NCBI GenBank assembly: GCA_030524545.1
Contig: JAUNGM010000002.1
Location: 62,001-126,000, forward strand
From: Eubacteriales bacterium
GTDB taxonomy: Bacteria; Bacillota; Clostridia; Lachnospirales; Lachnospiraceae
DNA length: 64,000 nucleotides
Reading direction: 5' to 3'
Shown here: positions 40,564-50,038 of the stretch, in pieces
How the letters are laid out: each line of letters begins with the position of its first letter
Position numbering within the stretch: the first letter of the stretch is position 1
Notes under the pieces: model-generated
Databases searched by the model: none
Told to the model about the DNA's origin: nothing
The model's input: only the letters and a program-made list of their open reading frames with translations
Position numbers and translations under genes: made by a program

Positions 40564-41428
40564 TCTGACTGCAAAAGGAATTGTAAAGACGTACGGAGGA
40601 AAGGATGTCCTCCATGGAATAGACCTGGAACTGGAACCCGGAAAAATTTACGGACTGATCGGAAGGAACGGTGCAGGCAAGACCACGCTGCTTTCTATTC
40701 TGACAGCCCAGAATCCGGCATCTGCCGGAACCGTTACATATGAAGGACAGCCTGTGTGGGAAAATCCGGATGTCCTGCGTCACCTTTGCTTTTCCAGGGA
40801 ACTGAACCAGATGACCGGCAGCAATGCCAACACCATGAAGGTGAAGGAATACTTAAGGATCGCAGCTACGTTTTTTCCTTATTGGGATAAGGAAATGGCT
40901 GCCCGGCTTGTAAAGGAATTTGACCTGGACGTGAAGAAGAGGATCAGTAAGCTTTCCAAAGGAATGCTTTCCATGGTAACGATCATTGTGGCGCTGGCCA
41001 GCAAAGCGGAATTTACGTTCCTGGATGAGCCTGTAGCCGGGCTGGATGTGGTTGCCAGGGAACGGTTCTACAATCTGCTGGTGGAAGAATTTACGGAAAC
41101 GGGAAGAACCTTTGTAGTGTCCACCCATATTATTGAGGAGGCGGCAGATACTTTTGAAGAGGTCATTATCGTAGATAAGGGAAAAATCCTCCTGAAGGAA
41201 AATACCCAGGAGCTGCTGGACAGAAGCTTCCACATCAGCGGCCATGAGGAGGAAGTAGATAAAGCAACCGCTTTTTTGGATGTATATCATGAGGAACATC
41301 TGGGACGCAGTAAGGGTGTGACCGTTCTTTTGAAGCCGGGACAGTCCATACCGGATCAGTATGATGTAAGCATCCAGAAACTGAATCTGCAAAAGGTATT
41401 TGTGGCACTTTGCGGGGAGGAGTCCTGA
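40556..41428 (+). CDS. ABC transporter ATP-binding protein
   Basis: 290-residue ATPase: Walker A GRNGAGKTTL (about 37-46), Q-loop region, signature LSKGMLSMVTI and Walker B FLDEPVAGLD, with the switch His in STHIIEEAA. The C-terminal 70 residues are the extension seen in ABC-2-type exporters. ATG 40556 overlaps the GntR gene, with GGAGG placed before it. It pairs with the two membrane-protein genes that follow. Confidence 0.92.
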   Translation: MSNLTAKGIVKTYGGKDVLHGIDLELEPGKIYGLIGRNGAGKTTLLSILTAQNPASAGTVTYEGQPVWENPDVLRHLCFSRELNQMTGSNANTMKVKEYLRIAATFFPYWDKEMAARLVKEFDLDVKKRISKLSKGMLSMVTIIVALASKAEFTFLDEPVAGLDVVARERFYNLLVEEFTETGRTFVVSTHIIEEAADTFEEVIIVDKGKILLKENTQELLDRSFHISGHEEEVDKATAFLDVYHEEHLGRSKGVTVLLKPGQSIPDQYDVSIQKLNLQKVFVALCGEES

Positions 41429-41429
41429 T

Positions 41430-42107
41430 ATGAATATGACCATGAGAAGTGTAAAATTCTGGGGAAGGCTGTGTATGGAATGTCTGGGATTATCTTTAGG
41501 GGCGGCCCTTGTATGGCTTCTGTTTGTGGGAGCGGGCTCCGGTGAGCTGTTTGGAACTGCAGGAGAGATATTGGCTGGAGTATTATCCCTGTATCCTTAT
41601 TACCTGCTGATCGTGGGGGCAGTGCTTACTGCAGTTATGGGAATGACTTATTTTCAGGTGTATTTTCCGGTAGTGCTTTCTATGAATGCAACCAGAAAAA
41701 GCATTGCCAGGGGAATCGTTGGATGTATGGCAGGATTGGTAGTGGGACTGCTGCTCATTTCCTCAGCAGTCTGGCGGCTGGTTCCGGGAGAGATTTCTTC
41801 TTCCGGATGGGGGTTGATGCCTCTTTTTACCGGAATCCTCTTTTTGATAGCGGCACTTGGACTGCTGCTGGGAGCAGTGGCGGCCAGATGGGGAAAGGTT
41901 GGTATGATCATGGCAGGGATTATGTGTGCGCTTGTCGGTGCAGGTGCCGGAATGACAGTTGCACTTTCGGATAAAGGAATCATAGAGTTTGTGACATCTA
42001 TTGCTGACGGAGATTTTAAACTGTTGGCTGCTGCGGGAGTCGTCCTGTATCTGGCAGCGGGAGTTTTTGTTTCCAGGTCGCTGCGGAAACTGGAAGTCCG
42101 GGCTTAA
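41430..42107 (+). CDS. ABC-2-like membrane protein
   Basis: 225 residues with six hydrophobic helices (first at about 15-35, last at about 195-215) and short loops. No conserved motif is recognised. Its position directly after the ATPase gene (ATG overlapping near the stop, GGGGAGGAG ribosome site) marks it as the first permease subunit of the YtrA-type exporter. The frame is open to 41400, but the ribosome site fits ATG 41430. Confidence 0.75.
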   Translation: MNMTMRSVKFWGRLCMECLGLSLGAALVWLLFVGAGSGELFGTAGEILAGVLSLYPYYLLIVGAVLTAVMGMTYFQVYFPVVLSMNATRKSIARGIVGCMAGLVVGLLLISSAVWRLVPGEISSSGWGLMPLFTGILFLIAALGLLLGAVAARWGKVGMIMAGIMCALVGAGAGMTVALSDKGIIEFVTSIADGDFKLLAAAGVVLYLAAGVFVSRSLRKLEVRA

Positions 42108-42119
42108 GGAGGGAGAAGT

Positions 42120-42839
42120 ATGCTGGAAGTATTGAAAAAACAATTTACCGTACAATGGAAAGACTGGATGGGAATGACACTGGTTCCGCTGGGTGCATGG
42201 ATACTGGGCCTGGGACTGCACTACATGGTTGTGCGGCTGGATTCTACTGTAACAAGCTATTTTCCCGCGGGAACAGGAATGGCAGTTTTGGCTGCAGGGC
42301 TTTGCACGGTCATTATGGGAATTGTTCAGCTTGGTATTTATTTTAACATGGAAGTATCCATGGGATGTACAAGACTCCGGTTTTTTGTGTCCTATTATGT
42401 GGTATCATTTGTATTTTCTGCCTGTTATATAGGAATTATTCTTCTCTTGAACATAGCAGAAAGAGTACTGGAGAAACGATTATATCCGAATCTGAGCTGT
42501 GAGATCGATTTTCTTCCGTATCTTCTGAAAGGCGGTATTCTTGCCGCAGCGGCAGTCTGCCTGGTGTCCGGCTTTTGCGGAGTACTGATATTACGTTATG
42601 GGAGGAAAGCCTTCTGGGTACTCTGGGCAGTCTGGATGATCTGTACTATTGGGCTGCCAAGGATTCATGAGGCTATGGAGGAGGCGCCAAATTCTTTGTT
42701 TGGATGGATCGGAAATAAGATCGGTTTTCTGTTCAGCGGCTTTACGGCAAATGAAGTGATCGGGATTGCGGCTGCGGTGAGTCTCCTGAGCCTGGCCGGA
42801 GCATGGCTGTACCTCCGGAAGCAGCAGGTGATGTCATAG
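42120..42839 (+). CDS. ABC-2-like membrane protein
   Basis: 239 residues with six hydrophobic helices (LVPLGAWILGLGLHYMV at about 16-32; FFVSYYVVSFVFSACYIGII; LLKGGILAAAAVCLVSGF; and others). It is the second membrane protein of the GntR/ABC operon, 12 bp after the first, with AAGGAGGG before the ATG. It resembles its neighbour only in layout. The operon ends at the terminator that follows. Confidence 0.75.
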   Translation: MLEVLKKQFTVQWKDWMGMTLVPLGAWILGLGLHYMVVRLDSTVTSYFPAGTGMAVLAAGLCTVIMGIVQLGIYFNMEVSMGCTRLRFFVSYYVVSFVFSACYIGIILLLNIAERVLEKRLYPNLSCEIDFLPYLLKGGILAAAAVCLVSGFCGVLILRYGRKAFWVLWAVWMICTIGLPRIHEAMEEAPNSLFGWIGNKIGFLFSGFTANEVIGIAAAVSLLSLAGAWLYLRKQQVMS

Positions 42840-42885
42840 ACAGGCGATGTCCTAGGAAATAGGGCAATATAAGGAATATGAATAG

Positions 42886-42927
42886 AACCGGCCGGAGCAG
42901 AGATGCTTTGCGGCCGGTTTTATTTTG
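42886..42927 (+). terminator. Intrinsic terminator after the GntR/ABC operon
   Basis: AACCGGCCG (42886-42894) is exactly complementary to CGGCCGGTT (42911-42919), followed by TTATTTTG. Confidence 0.9.
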
Positions 42928-43174
42928 TTGGTGTCACAGTAAAAACAGAGCAGGAAAGGTGTTGGATATATCAAGATACCGTGCAAACGAAAACGGCGAT
43001 AAAGTCCGTACATAAACATGGACTGGCCTATGATTTTCTGTTATTATATGAATGAAAAAGTTGAATGGGAAAGTAATGAAGATGAAGGATTGTTCGTGCA
43101 TCTGCTGCACCAGGTATGATATGCCTGAGAGAGCATAACATCATGGATACAGAAACAGGAGGAAGGTTCTGAAA
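42928..43174 (+). other. Gene-free leader upstream of the beta-mannosidase gene
   Basis: About 250 bp with no convincing frame. It holds small dyads, GTGCA-TCTGC-TGCAC (43097-43111) and GGTAT-GAT-ATGCC, and a TTATAT that could be a -10 near 43044. I see no defined riboswitch. Confidence 0.4.
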
Positions 43175-45625
43175 TTGGAAAAGAGAAAGCTAAGTGAAAA
43201 TTGGAGAATGCGGTGCTTAAATCCAAAGAGCGGACTGTCAGACTGGCAGGAGGCGGTTGTACCGGGAAGTGTATATACAGACTTATTGAGGAATCACCGG
43301 ATACCGGATCCTTACTGGAAGGATAATGAGGATACGGTCTGTGCCCTGATGGAGGATGACTATGAATACGAGTGCGCCTTCCATGAGACCGGGATGGAAG
43401 AATATTCCGATGTTTATCTGAGGTTTGAGGGGCTGGATACGCTGGCGGATATCTATCTGAACGGTGAATATGTAAGCCATGCCGAGAATATGCACCGGAT
43501 CTGGGAATATAACGTAAAACATCTGCTGCGGGACGGGGAAAACCATCTGCGGGTGATCTTCCGATCTCCGCTGAATTATATTGCCAAAGCATACAAAACA
43601 TATGGAAATATCGGAAATGATGATACCTTCGAGGGATTTATGCATTTGCGCAAGGCTCACTATATGTTTGGATGGGACTGGGGAGCACACCTGCCGGACG
43701 CAGGGATTTTCCGTCCGGTTTGGCTTTGCAAAGAAAAGGGCGGAAGAATTGAAAGCATCTATATCAGACAGACCCACGAAGAGGGCCGCTGCACACTGGC
43801 TTTTGAAGGGGACTGCAGGCTTGCGCAGTCCGGCAGCTATCGTATCAGAATCACCGTGACCTCACCTGCGGAGGAAGTATTTCAAACAGTATTGGATGCG
43901 GATGGACGGGGAAGAATCGTAATCGATCAGCCGCAGCTCTGGTGGGTGAACGGTCTGGGAGAGCAGCCGCTTTATATGGTGGAGGCTGTGCTCCTTCTGG
44001 ACGGGAATGAGATTGATACCTGGAAACGGAGAATCGGCCTGCGTGCCATGACAGTCAGAAGAGAGAAGGATGAGTGGGGCGAAAGCTTTGCACATGAGAT
44101 CAACGGGATTTCCTTTTTTGCCATGGGCGGGGACTATATTCCGGAGGAGCACCTTCTGGGACGCCGCAGCGAAGAAAAGACCCGGCAGCTTTTAATGGAC
44201 TGCAAGCTGGCGAATTTTAATGTGATCCGCGTATGGGGCGGGGGCTTTTATCCGGATGACTGGTTCTATGATATCTGTGATGAACTTGGGCTGGCTGTAT
44301 GGCAGGATTTCATGTTTGCCTGCTCCGTATATGAGCTGACGGAGGCCTTTGAAGCGAATATCCGCCAGGAATTTATTGACAACATCAAACGCCTCCGCCA
44401 TCATCCGTCCCTTGCCCTGTGGTGCGGCAATAATGAGATGGAGATGTTTGTGGAGGAACGGTGCTGGGTAACGAAGCATACGGAGGTGCGGGACTATCTT
44501 CTGATGTATGAACGGATCATACCGGAAATTCTGAAAAAGTACGATCCTCAGACCTTTTACTGGCCGGCCAGCCCGTCGTCAGGAGGTTCCTTTGATGAAC
44601 CAAACGACCCTGACCGCGGGGATGTTCATTACTGGAAGGTATGGCACGGAAACCGCCCGTTTTCCGAATACCGGAAATTTTACTTCCGGTATCTGTCGGA
44701 ATTCGGATTCCAGTCGTTCCCCTGTAAAAAGACCATTGAAGCCTTTACGGATGATCCGGCAGACTGGAATATTTTCAGCTATGTGATGGAAAAGCATCAG
44801 AGAAACTACGGCGCAAACGGAAAGATCATGAACTACATGCAGCAGATGTACCGGTATCCCACGGACTTTGAGACTGTGCTTTATGCCTCCCAGCTCCTTC
44901 AGGCAGATGCCATCCGCTATGGGGTGGAGCATTTCCGGAGGAACAGAGGCAGGTGCATGGGTGCAGTATACTGGCAGATCAATGACTGCTGGCCGGTGAT
45001 CTCCTGGTCTTCCATTGAGTTTGGGGGACGCTGGAAAGCACTGCATTATTATGCAAAACGGTTTTTTGCCCCTGTGATGATCTCCTGCGAGGAAGAGAGC
45101 TGGATGACTGCGGAGGCCAATATGAACCGCCAGCATTTTGTATTTCCGAAGTCCATACGTCTGCACATTGCCAATGAGACGATGGAGGAGCGGGAAATCC
45201 TGGTGAAGTGGCAGATCAGAAATGCAATGGCTGAAATTCTGCGTGCAGAGGAGCAAACCGTTTTGGTTCCGGCTCTTTCCGGGAAGTTGCTGGAAAAAGA
45301 GGAGCTTCCGGAGCTTGACGTATTCTGTGAATATGTGAGCTATGAGGCCTGGGAGAAAGGGAAAAAGGTTTCAGAGGGAACTACGATCTTTTCCTATCCG
45401 AAGTATTTCCGCTTTGAAGATCCTGTACTTGGATTTACGGTAAATGGAGATGAAATTACGGTGAGTGCCGGTGCTTACGCAAAAAGTGTGGAGATTCAGA
45501 ATGAAGAGCAGGATCTGATACTTTCCGATAATTACTTTGACCTGAACGGAGACAGTAAGACCGTAAAGATCCTGCGGGGTAATGCTGAAGGAATCCGGGT
45601 AAGAAGTGTTTATGAAATAAGATAA
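43175..45625 (+). CDS. Beta-mannosidase, glycoside hydrolase family 2
   Basis: Releases beta-linked mannose from the non-reducing end of manno-oligosaccharides or N-glycan cores. The 816 residues have the GH2 plan: jelly-roll sugar-binding domain (1-190), immunoglobulin-like domain, and a TIM barrel with general acid WCGNNEME (about 412) and nucleophile SEFGFQSFP (about 507), then C-terminal sandwich domains. No signal peptide, so it is intracellular. It starts at TTG 43175 after GGAGGAAGG. The DUF4432 gene follows by 52 bp, probably as one operon. Confidence 0.93.
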   Translation: MEKRKLSENWRMRCLNPKSGLSDWQEAVVPGSVYTDLLRNHRIPDPYWKDNEDTVCALMEDDYEYECAFHETGMEEYSDVYLRFEGLDTLADIYLNGEYVSHAENMHRIWEYNVKHLLRDGENHLRVIFRSPLNYIAKAYKTYGNIGNDDTFEGFMHLRKAHYMFGWDWGAHLPDAGIFRPVWLCKEKGGRIESIYIRQTHEEGRCTLAFEGDCRLAQSGSYRIRITVTSPAEEVFQTVLDADGRGRIVIDQPQLWWVNGLGEQPLYMVEAVLLLDGNEIDTWKRRIGLRAMTVRREKDEWGESFAHEINGISFFAMGGDYIPEEHLLGRRSEEKTRQLLMDCKLANFNVIRVWGGGFYPDDWFYDICDELGLAVWQDFMFACSVYELTEAFEANIRQEFIDNIKRLRHHPSLALWCGNNEMEMFVEERCWVTKHTEVRDYLLMYERIIPEILKKYDPQTFYWPASPSSGGSFDEPNDPDRGDVHYWKVWHGNRPFSEYRKFYFRYLSEFGFQSFPCKKTIEAFTDDPADWNIFSYVMEKHQRNYGANGKIMNYMQQMYRYPTDFETVLYASQLLQADAIRYGVEHFRRNRGRCMGAVYWQINDCWPVISWSSIEFGGRWKALHYYAKRFFAPVMISCEEESWMTAEANMNRQHFVFPKSIRLHIANETMEEREILVKWQIRNAMAEILRAEEQTVLVPALSGKLLEKEELPELDVFCEYVSYEAWEKGKKVSEGTTIFSYPKYFRFEDPVLGFTVNGDEITVSAGAYAKSVEIQNEEQDLILSDNYFDLNGDSKTVKILRGNAEGIRVRSVYEIR

Positions 45626-45677
45626 ATGATCGAAAAATGATACGAAAATGATACGAAAATGATAGAAGGAGCTGCTT

Positions 45678-46733
45678 ATGGATAAAAAAGAAATCATGAG
45701 TTATGTGGGAAGTATGCAGCAGGCAATGTCTGTAAGACCTGTTTTGTTTAAAGAAGGCCGTGCGGAAGGGCTTCAGGCATATGAGGTAAAAAATGACAGG
45801 CTATCCTTTACGGTAATGGCTGATAAATGCCTTGATATTGCTGAGGTAAACTGGATGGGATATAATATTTCGTTTCTTTCCAAGCCGGGATTGGCAGGAA
45901 GAAACCATTATGATACCAACGGGCAGGAAGCCCAGCGCAGCATCATGGGCGGCATGGTGTTTACCTGCGGACTGGAAAACATCTGTGCGCCCTGCACTGT
46001 CAGCGGCAAAGAATACCCCATGCATGGAAGGATACGGACAACACCTGCGGAGTATACAGGGGCAGACAGTTACTGGACAGATGGAACACCCTCCCGGTGT
46101 GAGATTCAGATTAAGGGAGAGATGAGGGAAGCAGAGCTGTTTGGGGAAAATATGGTGCTGAGACGCAGCATCAAAACCACCTGGCAGGTACCGGAAATCC
46201 GTATAAAAGACAGGATTACAAATGAGGGTTTTCGGGAGGAAACGATGATGCTTCTTTATCATTTTAATGTGGGATATCCTCTTCTGAGTGAGGCAAGTGA
46301 GATCGTCTTGCCCACAAAAGAAGTGGTTCCGCGGGATGGAGCGGCAGCAGGACACGTTGATGGATGGAACCGCATGGAGAAGCCAAAGGATAATGAACCG
46401 GAATATGTATTTTTGCATAAACTGGCTTCAGATAAAGAGGGAAATACCTTTGCAGCCGTGATCAATGAGGAGCTTGGCATTGGAGTAAAGATTCAGTTTA
46501 ATCAGAAATATCTGCCGTATTTTATGCAGTGGAAGTCTATTGCTTCCGGAGACTATGTGGTCGGGCTGGAGCCTGCCAATTCCAGTGTTTTTGGAAAGGA
46601 GTACCATCTGGAGCGGGGAGATTTACATACACTTCATCCCTTTGAAACAGAAGATATTGAACTGCGCCTGAGCTTTCTGGCAGGGAAAGAATTAAAAAAA
46701 GTGAAAGAAGAAGCTGCACAGCTTTTAGAATGA
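45678..46733 (+). CDS. DUF4432 family protein (aldose-1-epimerase-like fold)
   Basis: 351 residues of the DUF4432 family, whose beta-sandwich fold is that of galactose mutarotases. Conserved blocks: VMADKCLDIAEVNWMGYNISFLS (about 37-60), GGMVFTCGLENI with CTVSGKEYPMHGRI (about 91-118), LLYHFNVGYPLL and VGLEPANSSVFGKE. Some relatives isomerise ketoses or sugar phosphates. It sits directly behind beta-mannosidase with an AAGGAGCTG ribosome site, so a role on mannose or a mannoside product is likely, though not proven. Confidence 0.82.
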   Translation: MDKKEIMSYVGSMQQAMSVRPVLFKEGRAEGLQAYEVKNDRLSFTVMADKCLDIAEVNWMGYNISFLSKPGLAGRNHYDTNGQEAQRSIMGGMVFTCGLENICAPCTVSGKEYPMHGRIRTTPAEYTGADSYWTDGTPSRCEIQIKGEMREAELFGENMVLRRSIKTTWQVPEIRIKDRITNEGFREETMMLLYHFNVGYPLLSEASEIVLPTKEVVPRDGAAAGHVDGWNRMEKPKDNEPEYVFLHKLASDKEGNTFAAVINEELGIGVKIQFNQKYLPYFMQWKSIASGDYVVGLEPANSSVFGKEYHLERGDLHTLHPFETEDIELRLSFLAGKELKKVKEEAAQLLE

Positions 46734-46859
46734 CTGATCAAAAGAAATAGATCGTTGAGGTTGGATTTTCTCGGATTACCATTCGAAACGGGAATTTCAG
46801 GGAAGCAGGTACCTTGGATTTGAAAGGAAGACATAAAAAGTGAAGGAGAGGATTCAGAA

Positions 46860-47423
46860 ATGAAACTGGTTTATAAAGGCGGATTTGACGGAAATCCGGA
46901 GTCGCTTCCGGGAAGGGAGCATATGCCCGGGGCAGTTCCTTTTAAGGAAATGCAGGATGTTAAGAAGTTCGCAATTATTATGAATGTTGCTGCTGCTGTT
47001 GTAATGATCGTACTTATGGTACTGGCTTTTGTAAGGGGAGGTGCGGGAAGCGACAGTATTGTCGGATGTATCCTTCCCTTATTCTGCCTGTTTCCCCATG
47101 AGATGCTTCATGCGGTGTGCTTTAAGGAGGAAGTCTGCCTGTATACCTGTTGGAACAAGGGAATGCTCTTTGTTACAGGACAGGAAACAATGAGCAAAGC
47201 CAGGTTTATATTTATGAGTCTGCTTCCTAATCTTGTGTTTGGTTTTATACCTTACCTGTTGTTCATGATTCATCCCCAGTGGAGTGCTTTGGGGACTTTT
47301 GGAGCCATATCGATCGGTATGGGAGCAGGAGACTACTACAATGTCTTTAATGCTATTACACAGATGCCGAAAGGCTCCAGGACTTATCTGTATAAATTCA
47401 ATTCTTACTGGTATATGCCGTAG
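46860..47423 (+). CDS. DUF3267 membrane metallopeptidase-like protein
   Basis: 187 residues with four hydrophobic segments. The second carries FPHEMLHAVCF, an HExxH zinc motif in or next to the membrane, as in the DUF3267 family of putative site-2-protease-like proteins. GAGDYYNVFNAI near the end is a further conserved block that may supply a metal-binding Asp. Targets are unknown. It has a GAAGGAGAGG ribosome site and stands 45 bp before a response-regulator gene, so membrane-signal proteolysis is conceivable but not supported further. Confidence 0.78.
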   Translation: MKLVYKGGFDGNPESLPGREHMPGAVPFKEMQDVKKFAIIMNVAAAVVMIVLMVLAFVRGGAGSDSIVGCILPLFCLFPHEMLHAVCFKEEVCLYTCWNKGMLFVTGQETMSKARFIFMSLLPNLVFGFIPYLLFMIHPQWSALGTFGAISIGMGAGDYYNVFNAITQMPKGSRTYLYKFNSYWYMP

Positions 47424-47467
47424 GGCAGGCCTGTAAATGAAAAAATTGCAGCAGGAGATGATTTAGC

Positions 47468-48166
47468 ATGAAAGAGATAAACACAATTCTGATCGTGGAG
47501 GATGATACGGACATCAATAACCTGATTGCGGCTATTCTTAAGCGTCAGGGCTACGAGGTGATACAGTCGTTTTCCGGTACGGAGGCAGTCCTTCGTCTGG
47601 AACTGGAAACGTTCCAACTGGTCATTCTTGACCTGATGCTTCCGGGCATAAACGGGGAAACACTTCTGAAGAATATACGGGAAAAAATGAAGAATGAGAT
47701 TCCGGTACTGGTCTTATCTGCCAAAGCTTCTCTTGCAGATAAAGTCCAGCTTCTTACATCCGGGGCGGATGATTATATGACCAAGCCTTTTGAGCCGGAA
47801 GAACTGGCTGCGCGGGTGTATTCCTGCCTCCGCAGGAGCAGAAAAGCGGCGGTTTCGGAACCTGCAAAGGAATGCTTACAGTTTAAACATCTCCTTCTTT
47901 TTCCGGATTCCAGAAGAGTTACCGTTAAGGAACAGGAGCTTACGCTGACGCCTTATGAGTATGAAATACTCAGCCTCCTGGTACAGTCACCGGAGAAAGT
48001 TTTTTCCCGGGAGTCTCTGTATGAGCAGGTCTGGAAAGGCGGATATTACGGAGAGGACAATACGGTAAATGTACATGTGAGCAATCTGCGGAAGAAAATT
48101 GCTGCGGCAGATCCGGATGAAGACTACATAAAGACAATCTGGGGAATCGGATTTAAAATGGCATGA
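47468..48166 (+). CDS. OmpR-family response regulator
   Basis: 232 residues: receiver domain (1-118) with acidic pocket EDD (11-13), phospho-acceptor Asp55 in VILDLMLPG and Lys in LSAKAS, then a winged-helix OmpR/PhoB domain (about 130-230, SRESLYEQVWKGG...VNVHVSNLRKKI). Activated by the histidine kinase encoded at 50.0 kb, which lies beyond the ABC genes it presumably controls. The arrangement (regulator, ATPase, permease, kinase) is that of peptide-antibiotic sensing and detoxification modules. Confidence 0.92.
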   Translation: MKEINTILIVEDDTDINNLIAAILKRQGYEVIQSFSGTEAVLRLELETFQLVILDLMLPGINGETLLKNIREKMKNEIPVLVLSAKASLADKVQLLTSGADDYMTKPFEPEELAARVYSCLRRSRKAAVSEPAKECLQFKHLLLFPDSRRVTVKEQELTLTPYEYEILSLLVQSPEKVFSRESLYEQVWKGGYYGEDNTVNVHVSNLRKKIAAADPDEDYIKTIWGIGFKMA

Positions 48167-48312
48167 GCATCTTTATGATTTCTTTAATCTTTCTTGAGGA
48201 CTTATTTAAAGGGGAACCGGTATACTGTCTACATCAAGCAGAGAAAGAAAGGATGTAACTGTTCAGAAGGCCGGATCAGCAAAGCCCTGGACAGATGCGA
48301 AAGGAAAAGAGA

Positions 48313-49239
48313 ATGGAAACATATGTGACAGAGACCAGAGACCTTACGAAATATTACCATGATTTCTGCGCGCTGAATAAGGTGAATATCAGTATTAGGC
48401 GGGGAGAAATCTATGGGCTTGTAGGCGATAACGGAGCCGGAAAATCCACCTTTTTGAAGCTTCTTGCAGGGCAGATCTTTCCAAGCAGCGGGGAACTGCA
48501 GTTGTTTGGAAAACATCAGCAGAAGGAACTTGCTGCCATGCGTTCCCGTATGGGTGTGATCATTGAAAATCCGGGATTTTATCCAAATATGTCCGTAGAA
48601 AAAAATCTGGAATATTTCAGAATTCAGAAAGGCATTCCGGGTAAACAGGCGATAGAGGAAGTGATGGAGATCACAGGCCTTACACGTTACAGAAAAAAAA
48701 CAGGGAAGACCCTTTCACTTGGAATGAAACAGCGTCTTGGGCTCGCTATTGCTCTGTTAGGTGTACCGGAAGTCCTGCTTCTGGATGAACCGATCAATGG
48801 CCTGGATCCCAGCGGAATTATTGAAATGAGAAATCTTCTGGTGAAATTAAACAAAGAAAAAAATATTACAATTCTGATTTCAAGCCATATCTTAAGTGAA
48901 CTGGAGCAGATCGCAACTGTCTATGGATTTTTGCAGAACGGCTGTCTTCTGGAGCAGATTTCCGCTGAAAAGCTGCATAAAAAATGTTCGGATTATGTGG
49001 AAATTCTGGTATCTGACCCGGAACAGTATATGGTTCTGCTGGAACAAAAGATGAACCATAATGATTATCAGCTGCTGCCCGACGGTAAGATTCATATTCT
49101 GAATGCAAAAAACGGCCCGGAGGAGTTCGGAGAACTGGCCGGCAATGCAGGGATCAGGATTCTGGAGCTTTCTAAATGCCAGAAATCATTAGAAGACTAT
49201 TATATGAATCTGAAAAACGGAGGTGCAAAGAAATGTTAA
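48313..49239 (+). CDS. ABC transporter ATP-binding protein (bacitracin/lantibiotic type)
   Basis: 308 residues: Walker A GDNGAGKSTF (about 39-48), Q-loop, signature LSLGMKQRLGLA (about 132-143) and Walker B LLLDEPINGLD, with switch His in SSHILSELEQ. The C-terminal extension is typical of BcrA/EcsA-like exporters. AAAGGA fits ATG 48313 better than 48295. The permease gene overlaps its end by 7 bp. It probably exports or removes an antimicrobial peptide or moves a lipid. Confidence 0.9.
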   Translation: METYVTETRDLTKYYHDFCALNKVNISIRRGEIYGLVGDNGAGKSTFLKLLAGQIFPSSGELQLFGKHQQKELAAMRSRMGVIIENPGFYPNMSVEKNLEYFRIQKGIPGKQAIEEVMEITGLTRYRKKTGKTLSLGMKQRLGLAIALLGVPEVLLLDEPINGLDPSGIIEMRNLLVKLNKEKNITILISSHILSELEQIATVYGFLQNGCLLEQISAEKLHKKCSDYVEILVSDPEQYMVLLEQKMNHNDYQLLPDGKIHILNAKNGPEEFGELAGNAGIRILELSKCQKSLEDYYMNLKNGGAKKC

Positions 49240-50006
49240 ACTATATGAAAAGTGAATGCTATCGGACATTACGGGGGAAAGGCCTTTATACGGCCATCGC
49301 ACTGCTTGGGGGACTGGTTTTATGTATGAATGTGATTCTGGCGGTTTCCCGGCACTATATTGAAGGTTTTTTATATGGAACGTTTCGTTTCTCTTTGAAT
49401 ACGTATACCGGTTCTATATTTTGTATGATTGTTCTGGGTGCAGTTGTGCCTGCATGCCTCTTTTGGGATGACAGGCGCAGCGGTGTGATGAAAAATGCAA
49501 TATCTTACGGAGTTGCCAGAGAAAAAATGTTTCTCGGAAAGTGTATCGTTGCGTTTGGGTTCACATTTCTGGTACTTTGTGCGGTGTTGGCTGTTTATAT
49601 CAGCAGTGCCTATTTGCTTCTGGATCACCCGGAATGGGAGCCGTTAAGAGAAATGCTCATGGGGGTGGCTGCGGTCCTGCCTTCAGCAGCGGCCTCGCTG
49701 GTATTCAGTATTATGCTGGGCTGCGTCTGCCAGAAGGAAATGACATCCGTTCTTGTGTGGGCTGTGGTTTATTATTTGATTCCTATGGCGTTCCTTTTTG
49801 CAAGCCTGAAATTTGACGTGTTTGCGAGAATTATGAGATGGATACCTTACGGATTTTTGCAGACGGAAGCGCTTGTATCCATGAACAGCTATTATTGTCT
49901 GTGGGATACGGCTGCCGGATTTACCAGATGCATAGTTTCCGGTGTTGTGGGAATTGTGATATTCCTGGCTGTCGGTATCTGGAAAATCCGTAAGCAGGAG
50001 TTTTAG
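49233..50006 (+). CDS. ABC-2 permease of the regulator-linked exporter
   Basis: 257 residues: a short cytoplasmic lead (MLNYMKSECYRTLRGKG), then six hydrophobic helices in the BcrB/ABC-2 layout. The first helix is at about 18-38, the pair at about 68-85 and 105-128, and the last at about 228-250. GGAGGTGC precedes ATG 49233, which overlaps the ATPase gene. It forms the membrane part of the exporter. Confidence 0.85.
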   Translation: MLNYMKSECYRTLRGKGLYTAIALLGGLVLCMNVILAVSRHYIEGFLYGTFRFSLNTYTGSIFCMIVLGAVVPACLFWDDRRSGVMKNAISYGVAREKMFLGKCIVAFGFTFLVLCAVLAVYISSAYLLLDHPEWEPLREMLMGVAAVLPSAAASLVFSIMLGCVCQKEMTSVLVWAVVYYLIPMAFLFASLKFDVFARIMRWIPYGFLQTEALVSMNSYYCLWDTAAGFTRCIVSGVVGIVIFLAVGIWKIRKQEF

Positions 50007-50038
50007 AAGTGTGATTTCAAGAAAGAAGTGGAGGCGAA

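Noticed and set aside
40556-42839. Possible lantibiotic biosynthesis cluster next to the GntR/ABC operon
   Set aside because: No precursor peptide or modification enzyme was seen; the gene set fits a YtrA-type stress exporter alone.
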